From Chryseobacterium sp. KLBC 52 (GTDB lineage: Bacteria; Bacteroidota; Bacteroidia; Flavobacteriales; Weeksellaceae), in assembly GCF_003347605.1 (NCBI RefSeq), contig NZ_QDFZ01000001.1, forward strand, positions 62,001 through 126,000: a DNA stretch of 64,000 bases. Reading direction: 5' to 3'. The position numbers and the translations under genes were made by a program. How positions within the stretch are numbered: the stretch's first letter is position 1; each line of letters opens with the position of its first letter. This document shows, piece by piece, positions 57,449-64,000 of the stretch. Under the pieces are notes generated by a model. The model did not search any database and was not told the DNA's origin. It saw only the letters and a list, made by a program, of their open reading frames with translations.

Positions 57449-58447
57449 TTACAGCGAGTTCCTTATGATTAAATTAGAAGCATTTTCAATTCTTCCTTCT
57501 TTGGTATTAAGAACCATTTCTGCTAAAATCTTTCCCATTTGCCAAAAATCCGTAGAAATCGTCGTAATGCCATTTTCTACAATACCTTTAAGGGGCGTTT
57601 CGTTGTAGGAAATAATTCCGAAATCCTTTCTGATCTTTAGCTTCTGCTTTTTAGATTGTTTAATGACGTTGACCAGATGCTTGTCATCCGGAATAATAAA
57701 TACATCTCCATTCAGTATTTCTTCATCAATGAAATTACAGATAACCTTATGCTTCATTTTATACTGCTCACAAAAACTGGTAAATCCTTCTACCATACCT
57801 ACAGGCTCTTTTTGTCCCGGGAAAATAAGAATTAATCTTTGATAGGCTTCAAGCATCGTTTTCGCCTTTAATAACCCACTGTACATGTCCTTTGCGAAAT
57901 TCTGATGTACCGATGAATATTCCCTTAAAAATAAATTGGTTTGATCCAATATATAAACATCCTTCTTGGGAAGCATCTTAATAATGGGAGCTGTATCATT
58001 CATATTCCCGGGCATAATGATATATTTTGTGTAGTTCCCGTTGTTTTCTTCTATTAATTTCTTGAAGACATCAATATTAAAATAGTGGAAAAATACATGT
58101 ACATTCGCTCTTTGCTGTATCTCCTCCAAAAATGAATAATAAAGGTTTTCCTTAAAAGCATTCAGTTCATCAAACAGTAAAAAGATGCGCTCTTCAAAGT
58201 TCCAATCAGTACTTTTTATATAGTATCCTTTACCCAAAATAGCATTTACTATTCCTTTCTTTTTTAGCATTTCGTAGGCATACAGGACAGTGTCTCTGGA
58301 AACCCCGAATTCCATACACACTTTATTGATAGAAGGCAGTTTGTCATTTTTTTTTAAAAGTTGTTGGGCAAGAGCTTGTTCAATGGAATTTATAATCTGT
58401 TGGTATTTAGGAATAACTGAATCGGGGATTATTTTAATAAGCTTCAT
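57449..58447 (-). CDS. GntR-type regulator with LacI-like sensor domain
   Basis: A 332-residue DNA-binding protein. Residues 1-75 form a GntR winged helix (YQQIINSIEQALAQQLLK, LPSINKVCMEFGVSRDTVLYAYEMLKKKGIV, LGKGYYI). From about 80 a periplasmic-binding-protein-like sensor follows (YIIMPGNMNDTAPIIKML, KKDVYILDQTN, RLILIFPGQKEP, FGIISYNETPLKGIV, GITTISTDFWQMGKILAEMVL), the arrangement that senses a sugar or sugar phosphate. The ATG at 58447 gives the natural MKLIKIIPDSV start; the longer frame would run into the operator. The 21-base direct repeat starts 19 bases upstream of it, so the gene is probably self-controlled. It divides the symporter and GH31 genes. Confidence 0.9.
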   Translation of the reverse strand: MKLIKIIPDSVIPKYQQIINSIEQALAQQLLKKNDKLPSINKVCMEFGVSRDTVLYAYEMLKKKGIVNAILGKGYYIKSTDWNFEERIFLLFDELNAFKENLYYSFLEEIQQRANVHVFFHYFNIDVFKKLIEENNGNYTKYIIMPGNMNDTAPIIKMLPKKDVYILDQTNLFLREYSSVHQNFAKDMYSGLLKAKTMLEAYQRLILIFPGQKEPVGMVEGFTSFCEQYKMKHKVICNFIDEEILNGDVFIIPDDKHLVNVIKQSKKQKLKIRKDFGIISYNETPLKGIVENGITTISTDFWQMGKILAEMVLNTKEGRIENASNLIIRNSL

Positions 58448-58465
58448 ACTATTGCCGGTTTTTTT

Positions 58466-58533
58466 AACTAGTAGTAAATATACAAAAACTGGTAGGATCA
58501 AGTATGGAAGTGTTTTCCAAATTTATACATTTG
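58466..58533 (+). promoter_or_regulatory. GntR-regulon promoter 2 (before the symporter, beside the regulator)
   Basis: AACTAGTAGT at 58466 and AACTGGTAG at 58487, 21 bases apart, then -7 box TACATTTG at 58526-58533. The segment AGTATGGA.GTGT between repeat and box is shared with promoter 1. The symporter GTG start is 159 bases on. The first repeat also overlies the divergent regulator's own upstream region. Confidence 0.75.
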
Positions 58534-58692
58534 GCAGTGTATGGCTTTCTTTTGTATGGTTTCGGTTTAAAATTTTAAATTTTATTCTAAATGATACAAT
58601 AGGATTGCTGAACTATTGAATACTTTATAGTGCATGAAATTGCTGAAAAGGTATAGAAATATATGATAAACTTACTATAAAAATTTTTAAGC

Positions 58693-60420
58693 GTGGGAAA
58701 ACTATCGATACTTGATTTTGCTACATTTCTGATTTATTTTTTTGTTGTAACAGCATATGGCCTATGGATATACAAACGAAAAAAATCCAAAACTACAGGA
58801 ATTAAAGATTATTTTCTCGCAGAAGGCTCGCTTACATGGTGGGCAATCGGAGCGAGTTTGATTGCATCTAACATTTCCGCAGAACAATTTATTGGGATGA
58901 GCGGCGAAGGCTTTTTCACAGGAGTAGCGGTAGCCGCCTACGAATGGCTGGCTGCCATTGCACTTATAATTATTGCAGTATGGTTTATTCCTATTTATCT
59001 CAAAAATAAGATTTATACGATGCCTCAGTTTTTGGAAACACGGTATAATAAGGCTGTTTCTCTTATTATGGCTGTCTTTTGGCTGTTTTTATATGTAATT
59101 GTTAATCTTACTTCCATTCTTTATTTAGGAGCTGTAGCTATAGATTCATTGCTCGGTGGAGGGCATCTGCATATCATTATGATTGCACTTTTACTAATGG
59201 CTTTGATTATTGGATTAGGTGGAATGAAAGTCATTGGCTACACGGATGTTATCCAGGTGGCCGTTCTTATTATTGGTGGCTTTGCTACAGTTTATATGGC
59301 ACTACAGGTTGTGGATCAAAGAATTAATGGTGTTGCTGCTGGAAATGCTTTAACGGGTTTAAATACCCTTTTGAAAGAAGCTCCGGGACATTTCAACCTC
59401 ATTCTGAGTAAACCACAAATTACCACCACTTGTTTACCAATGCCAGAAAATTTAGAAGTTCGGAAATATATAGCTTTGCCAGGTTTAGCAATGTATTTTG
59501 CTGGGCAATGGATTGTACAACTTAATTATTGGGGATGCAACCAATACATTACCCAAAGAGCATTAGGAGCAGACTTAAAAACAGCAAGAACGGGAATTTT
59601 ATTTGCAGGATTTTTAAAACTTTTTATGCCTGTAATTGTTGTACTTCCCGGGATCGCGGCTTACGTACTCTATACAAAAGGTCATTTGTCCAATTTTAAT
59701 GGGGAAAAAGACAGTGCTTATTCTGCCATCCTGGGGTTGCTGCCATCTGGTCTTAAAGGTCTTGCTGTGGCTGCTTTAACGGCTGCAATAGTAGCATCTC
59801 TTGCCGGAAAAGTAAACAGTATATCCACCATTTTTACTTTAGATATTTATAAAAAATATATAAAAACAAACACCTCAGAAATACAAATGGTAAGAACAGG
59901 ACGTTGCGCCATTATAGTGGCGATGCTTATTGCTTTGGTATTTACCTGGACAGATATTTTGGGAATCGGTGGAGAAGGCGGTTTCACATTTATACAAAAA
60001 TATACCGGTTTTATTAGTCCCGGTGTATTTGCGATGTTTATTTTAGGGATGTTTTGGAAAAGAACTACCGGAACAGCTGCGATAGCTGGAGTTATTCTCG
60101 GCTTCTTATTATCTGTATTCTTTAACAGTTTTGCAGTTGAGCTATTTGGAAAAGAAACATGGATGTATACAGCATTTACTTATGAAAAGTTGGAAAATGG
60201 TGTGGTAAAAACCATTACAGAAATTCCTTTCCTGATCAATATGGGTTGGTCCTTTTTCATTACTGTAGTGGTAATGGTACTCTTAAGTGTTTTAGGGCCA
60301 AAAGTAAATCCAAAAGCTTTTGTTACAGACAAAAAGATGTTCAATGTGGACAATAGAACATTATTCCTGATCGTCCTTATTGTTTTGCTTCTGACTGCTA
60401 TTTATGCTCGTTTTTGGTAA
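58693..60420 (+). CDS. Na+/galactose symporter (SSS family, SGLT-like)
   Basis: A 575-residue inner-membrane transporter with about 14 helices. It follows Vibrio vSGLT closely. Gln65 in NISAEQFIGMSG and Glu84 in AAYEWLAAIAL align with the galactose-binding Gln69 and Glu88 of vSGLT, and the Asn in YWGCNQYITQ and Lys in FAGFLKLFMP match its Asn260 and Lys294. Galactose or a close sugar is thus the likely cargo. The start is GTG 58693. It has its own copy of the 21-base direct-repeat promoter and is followed by GH35, galT and galK, so it brings in the sugar that the Leloir enzymes then use. Confidence 0.9.
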   Translation: MGKLSILDFATFLIYFFVVTAYGLWIYKRKKSKTTGIKDYFLAEGSLTWWAIGASLIASNISAEQFIGMSGEGFFTGVAVAAYEWLAAIALIIIAVWFIPIYLKNKIYTMPQFLETRYNKAVSLIMAVFWLFLYVIVNLTSILYLGAVAIDSLLGGGHLHIIMIALLLMALIIGLGGMKVIGYTDVIQVAVLIIGGFATVYMALQVVDQRINGVAAGNALTGLNTLLKEAPGHFNLILSKPQITTTCLPMPENLEVRKYIALPGLAMYFAGQWIVQLNYWGCNQYITQRALGADLKTARTGILFAGFLKLFMPVIVVLPGIAAYVLYTKGHLSNFNGEKDSAYSAILGLLPSGLKGLAVAALTAAIVASLAGKVNSISTIFTLDIYKKYIKTNTSEIQMVRTGRCAIIVAMLIALVFTWTDILGIGGEGGFTFIQKYTGFISPGVFAMFILGMFWKRTTGTAAIAGVILGFLLSVFFNSFAVELFGKETWMYTAFTYEKLENGVVKTITEIPFLINMGWSFFITVVVMVLLSVLGPKVNPKAFVTDKKMFNVDNRTLFLIVLIVLLLTAIYARFW

Positions 60421-60511
60421 TTTTTAGCAGTTGGCGGGAAAGTGCAGGTTCAATAGAATTTACAATTTGCCGGTATTGGATGACAACCGGATCTGGAATT
60501 ATTTCCATCAT
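60398..60511 (-). pseudogene. remnant of a second GntR regulator gene
   Basis: The minus strand encodes MMEIIPDPVVIQYRQIVNSI, then EPALSRQLLK, which lines up with MKLIKIIPDSVIPKYQQIINSIEQALAQQLLK of the intact regulator at 58447. After 30 codons the match ends exactly where the symporter's 3' end begins, and the frame stops seven codons later. The DNA is also similar, and a copy of the operator-promoter lies directly upstream, as beside the intact gene. This is a truncated paralogue left by duplication and deletion. Confidence 0.8.
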
Positions 60512-60528
60512 CTTTCAATATTTTTTTT

Positions 60529-60596
60529 AACTGGTGGTAAAGCTGCAAAAACCGGTGGTAACCACTACGTCAACGTCCGGTAAATTTATAAATTTG
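60529..60596 (+). promoter_or_regulatory. GntR-regulon promoter 3 (before GH35-galT-galK)
   Basis: AACTGGTGGT at 60529 and AACCGGTGGT at 60550, 21 bases apart, then -7 box TAAATTTG at 60589-60596. The GH35 ATG is 43 bases downstream. Spacing is identical to the other two copies. Confidence 0.75.
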
Positions 60597-60639
60597 TTTT
60601 AATACATAATCAATTTTAATAGCTAATACAATACATACA

Positions 60640-62523
60640 ATGAAGTTTATTAAAAACATAATTTTAGCCTTTTGTTTAGTGGGAACCACTTTGATAAATG
60701 CCCAGCAAAAACCGGTTAAATATGAATCTTTCAAAATTGAAGACGGAGAATTTAAATTGAACGGAAAGGCAATTAAATTACATTCAGGTGAGATTCATTA
60801 TGCCAGAATTCCTCAGGCTTATTGGAGACACCGGTTGAAAATGGTTAAAGCTATGGGCTTAAATGCGATAGCTACTTATGTTTTTTGGAATTATCATGAA
60901 ATAGCTCCCGGAAAATGGGATTTTCAAACCGGCAATCGAAACTTAGCTGAATTTTTAAAAATAGCAAAAGAAGAAGGTTTAATGGTAATCCTTCGACCTG
61001 GTCCTTATGTATGTGCAGAATGGGAATTCGGAGGCTATCCGTGGTTTTTGCAAAATGATAAGGATATGAAAATCAGAGAATACAATACTCCTTTTTTAAA
61101 TTCAACAAAAGCATATTTCACAGAACTTTACAAGGTGGTAAAACCTTATCTGATTGTTAACGGAGGTCCTATTGTTATGGTGCAGGGAGAAAACGAGTTT
61201 GGGTCTTTTGTTAGTCAGCGGGAAGACATTAAGCTGGAAGATCATAAAAAATACAGTTCATCTGTATTTGATCAATTAAAAGAAGTTGGTTTCAAAGGAA
61301 TGGAGTTTTTTACTTCAGATGGAGACTGGTTATTTGAAGGAGGCGCTTTGCCTGGAGCCTTACCAACTGCAAATGGAGATGAAGACCCTGAAAATATTAA
61401 GAAAGAGGTAAAAAAATACCATGATGGGAAAGGTCCTTTTATGGTAGCGGAGTATTATCCCGGCTGGTTAGACCATTGGGCAGAGCCTTTTCCCCGTAAA
61501 GCCGCGGAAAGAGTAAAAGGCCACATTGAAAAATTCATGAATAATGATATTTCTTTTAATATTTATATGGTGCATGGAGGAACTAACTTCGGATTTACCT
61601 CTGGAGCTAATTACGATAAAGATCATGATATACAGCCAAGTATGACCAGTTATGATTATGATGCTCCTATTACTGAGGCAGGTTGGGAAACCGAAAAGTA
61701 TATGAAATTAAGAGAATTGTTAAAAGATTCCTCTACACCTCCTGTTCCTTCTAGAATTCCGGTTATTAAGATTCCGGGTATTCAACTATCTCAGGCAATT
61801 GATTTAGAAGATTTAAAAAAGAATGTAAAACCAGTAATTAATGACAACCCTTTGACTTTTGAACAGTTAAATCAGGGGCATGGCTATGTTTGGTACAGCA
61901 AAAATTTTAATCAGCCCATTAAAGGAACTTTAAAACTTGACGGATTAAGAGATTATGCGATTGTATATGTGAATGGGGAAAAAGTAGGAGAACTTAACCG
62001 CTACTATAAAAAATATGAATGTAATGTTAATATACCCTTCAATGGAAAATTAGACATTATCGTAGAAAACATGGGGAGAATTAATTACGGGTCTGAGATT
62101 AATAAAAATACAAAAGGAATTATTTCTCCAGTATTTATTAATGACCGAAAAATAACAGGAGATTGGGAAATGTACGGACTTCCTTTTGAAAAGGCTCCGG
62201 TAATTGATGCAAAACAAAAATCTGATATAAAAGAAAACAGACCAGTTATCTATAAAGGAAATTTTAATGTGTCGCAGGTGGGAGACACTTTTTTAGATAT
62301 GAGACCTTTCGGGAAAGGGATCGTATTTGTCAATGGAATTAATTTGGGAAGATATTGGTCGGTAGGACCACAGCAAACCCTTTATTTGCCGGGATGTTAC
62401 CTGAAAAATGGGAATAATGAGATTGTTATTTTTGAACAGAAAAATAATAAAATTCAAAACGAACTAAACACATTAGCTGAACCTATTGTAGACAAATTAA
62501 ATCCAGAAAACGGGTCAAACTGA
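60640..62523 (+). CDS. GH35 beta-galactosidase
   Basis: A 627-residue exported enzyme (signal 1-21, TLINAQ) that releases terminal beta-linked galactose. The TIM barrel shows GEIHYARIPQAYWRHRLKM, ILRPGPYVCAEWEFGGYPWFL, the acid/base Glu186 in VQGENEFGSF and the nucleophile Glu271 in MVAEYYPGW. GGTNFGFTSGAN is standard. C-terminal jelly-roll domains follow (about 430-600). Length fits bacterial GH35 enzymes. It is the first gene of a galactose operon (GH35-galT-galK) under promoter 3, with galT starting 19 bases after its stop. The product galactose would enter through the upstream symporter. Confidence 0.94.
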   Translation: MKFIKNIILAFCLVGTTLINAQQKPVKYESFKIEDGEFKLNGKAIKLHSGEIHYARIPQAYWRHRLKMVKAMGLNAIATYVFWNYHEIAPGKWDFQTGNRNLAEFLKIAKEEGLMVILRPGPYVCAEWEFGGYPWFLQNDKDMKIREYNTPFLNSTKAYFTELYKVVKPYLIVNGGPIVMVQGENEFGSFVSQREDIKLEDHKKYSSSVFDQLKEVGFKGMEFFTSDGDWLFEGGALPGALPTANGDEDPENIKKEVKKYHDGKGPFMVAEYYPGWLDHWAEPFPRKAAERVKGHIEKFMNNDISFNIYMVHGGTNFGFTSGANYDKDHDIQPSMTSYDYDAPITEAGWETEKYMKLRELLKDSSTPPVPSRIPVIKIPGIQLSQAIDLEDLKKNVKPVINDNPLTFEQLNQGHGYVWYSKNFNQPIKGTLKLDGLRDYAIVYVNGEKVGELNRYYKKYECNVNIPFNGKLDIIVENMGRINYGSEINKNTKGIISPVFINDRKITGDWEMYGLPFEKAPVIDAKQKSDIKENRPVIYKGNFNVSQVGDTFLDMRPFGKGIVFVNGINLGRYWSVGPQQTLYLPGCYLKNGNNEIVIFEQKNNKIQNELNTLAEPIVDKLNPENGSN

Positions 62524-62542
62524 TATAAATAATAAACTCAGT

Positions 62543-63616
62543 ATGAGTAATTCATTTAACAGCAAGAATCATCCGCATAGAAGATATAATCCATTATTGG
62601 ATGAATGGGTTTTGGTATCACCTCAAAGGGCAAAACGCCCATGGCAGGGACAACAGGAAAAGCCATTAATAAGCACTCAGGATCAATATGATCCAAATTG
62701 CTACTTGTGTCCCGGAAATTCAAGAGCCAATGAGACCCAAAATCCTCGCTATGAAGGTGTATATGTATTCGATAATGATTTTGGAGCTTTATTGAAAGAA
62801 GAACTAATCACAGATAAAACGGATGATGAAGAGGATGAGTTGTTTAAAATGAAACCTGAAAGAGGAATTAACCGGGTTATCTGCTTTTCAAACGATCATT
62901 CATTGACTCTTCCTGAAATGTCTGTAGAAGCGATTACAGAAGTGGTGTCTGTCTGGAAAGAAGAATATCAGAATCTGGGGAAACTGGATTATATCAATCA
63001 TGTGCAGATTTTTGAAAACAAAGGGGCAGTGATGGGTTGTAGTAATCCTCATCCTCATGGTCAGATTTGGGCACAGGCATCCATTCCTTCTCAAGTGGTC
63101 AGAACACAGCAAAATTTGAAATGCTATTATGATAAACATGGAACAACCCTTTTGTCAGATTACCTTCAGAAAGAAATTGAAAGCCAGGAACGAATTGTTT
63201 TAGAAAATAAAGCCTTTGTGGCTTTGGTGCCATTTTGGGCAACCTGGCCCTATGAAACAATGATTATTAGTAAGAAACCTTTAAATAGTTTATTGGCTTT
63301 TTCATATGAAGATCAGGTTTTATTTGCTCAGATATTGAAAGATCTGACGACGAAATATGATAATATTTTTTCAACCTCTTTCCCTTATTCTGCAGGAATA
63401 CATCAGGCACCTACAGACTTGGAATCCCATGAAGAATGGCATTTTCATATGCATTTTTATCCCCCTTTGCTTCGTTCAGCCAGTGTGAAAAAATTCATGG
63501 TGGGATACGAAATGTTAGCAGAAGCCCAAAGAGATATTACTCCGGAACAAAGTGCTGAGATTCTTAAGAAAAGTTCAACAACTCATTATAAAAATCAGCA
63601 AAATAGCTCTTCATAA
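62543..63616 (+). CDS. galT: galactose-1-phosphate uridylyltransferase
   Basis: The second Leloir enzyme, exchanging UMP between UDP-glucose and galactose-1-phosphate in the cytoplasm. The HIT-type motif NPHPHGQIWAQ carries the nucleophile His172 (His170-Pro-His172, as in E. coli His164-Pro-His166). Also present are the N-terminal RRYNPLLDEWVLVSPQRAKRPW, CYLCPGN with zinc-type cysteines, and the C-terminal EEWHFHMHFYPPLLRS. At 357 residues it is of usual length. galK follows after 32 bases. Confidence 0.96.
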   Translation: MSNSFNSKNHPHRRYNPLLDEWVLVSPQRAKRPWQGQQEKPLISTQDQYDPNCYLCPGNSRANETQNPRYEGVYVFDNDFGALLKEELITDKTDDEEDELFKMKPERGINRVICFSNDHSLTLPEMSVEAITEVVSVWKEEYQNLGKLDYINHVQIFENKGAVMGCSNPHPHGQIWAQASIPSQVVRTQQNLKCYYDKHGTTLLSDYLQKEIESQERIVLENKAFVALVPFWATWPYETMIISKKPLNSLLAFSYEDQVLFAQILKDLTTKYDNIFSTSFPYSAGIHQAPTDLESHEEWHFHMHFYPPLLRSASVKKFMVGYEMLAEAQRDITPEQSAEILKKSSTTHYKNQQNSSS

Positions 63617-63648
63617 AATAGACAGTTTTATAAATCAGATACCAATAC

Positions 63649-64000
63649 ATGTCAAATAATAAATATATTGATTCTTTAATTAATAAAGGTGATGTTCCTC
63701 AATTTAGAGAGTTGTACGGACAAAATTCAGAATTGCTACATCAGCAGGCAATCCGTTATACCAGAACATTATCCCGTTTTAAAGAAATTTTTGGTGAAAA
63801 AGAGGTTTCTGTTTTTAGTTCACCGGGACGAACCGAAATTGGAGGTAACCACACAGATCATAATCATGGTCTCGTATTAGCGAGTGCCATAAACTTAGAT
63901 AATATAGCCATTGCCGCTAAAAATAACTCCAATATAATCCGGATTGAATCTTCAGGCTATCAGTCATTTGAAGTAGATTTGAATCAGCTTATTCCCAATG
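63649..64000 (+). CDS. galK: galactokinase, N-terminal part
   Basis: The first Leloir enzyme, phosphorylating galactose at C1 with ATP. Only 117 codons are inside the window. The galactokinase signature is plain: VFSSPGRTEIGGNHTDHNHG, the usual GRxxxxGxHTD sugar-binding motif. GHMP-family strands follow (LVLASAINLDNIAIAAK). The ATG at 63649 (MSNNKYIDSLINKG) is 32 bases after galT, so it is in the GH35-galT-galK operon. The ATP-binding GHMP motif lies beyond the end. Confidence 0.94.
   Translation, partial: MSNNKYIDSLINKGDVPQFRELYGQNSELLHQQAIRYTRTLSRFKEIFGEKEVSVFSSPGRTEIGGNHTDHNHGLVLASAINLDNIAIAAKNNSNIIRIESSGYQSFEVDLNQLIPN

Noticed and set aside
57771-57790. AAAACTGGTAAA inside the GntR gene as a further operator
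   Set aside because: Single half-site in coding sequence, with no partner 21 bases away and no -7 box.
58448-58501. 18-codon N-terminal extension of the GntR regulator
   Set aside because: It covers the operator repeats; the paralogous remnant shows similarity only from the Met at 58447.

Overview
The window reads as chromosome of a Flavobacteriia species, most likely Chryseobacterium or a close Weeksellaceae relative. The support is low G+C DNA, four SusC/SusD outer-membrane pairs, a type IX secretion (T9SS) C-terminal signal, LytS/LytTR two-component genes, almost no Shine-Dalgarno sequences, and many copies of the Bacteroidetes -7 promoter box TAnnTTTG. No tRNA, rRNA, CRISPR array or intact insertion sequence was found.

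Layout. 1-6.7 kb: 3' end of a GH13 amylase, a Gre-like protein, thyA, a small protein, an M1 aminopeptidase and an HMG-CoA synthase. 7.0-16.3 kb: two tandem SusC/SusD pairs with no enzyme genes; their core promoters and leaders match. 16.4-20.7 kb: an AraC regulator divergent from an aldehyde dehydrogenase / zinc alcohol dehydrogenase / DUF779 cassette that holds a GC-rich dispersed repeat. 20.8-30.1 kb: housekeeping genes (dicarboxylate/amino-acid symporter, CbpA/CbpM-type chaperone pair, CBS-like PLP enzyme, FtsX/LolE-type permease, NamZ-type muramidase, thioredoxin operon). Between the CBS-like gene and the permease lie three perfect DnaA boxes at exact 11-bp intervals next to a 7-bp AT-rich tandem repeat, a candidate replication origin or DnaA-binding locus.

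30.3-40.2 kb looks like one regulated protease/peptide-uptake module: a LytS-type histidine kinase, a metzincin-type zinc metalloprotease, a SusC/SusD pair and a LytTR response regulator. Upstream of the protease is a perfect 12-bp direct repeat with a 21-bp period, the geometry LytTR domains recognise, followed by a -7 box.

40.8-64 kb is a galactose/amino-sugar glycan utilisation locus: nucleotidyltransferase, NagB-LmbE fusion, SusC/SusD, an Asp-box/PKD/LamG T9SS protein, a GH31-Fn3-CBM32-dockerin-cohesin enzyme, a GntR/LacI-type regulator, an SGLT-like Na+/galactose symporter, a GH35 beta-galactosidase, galT and galK (cut by the window end). Three promoters here, before susC, the symporter and GH35, share one 68-bp architecture: AACTGGTGGTAA-like direct repeats 21 bp apart, with the -7 box beginning exactly 60 bp after the first repeat starts. 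This defines a regulon, probably of the GntR protein between them. A degraded copy of that regulator's 5' end survives just upstream of the third promoter.
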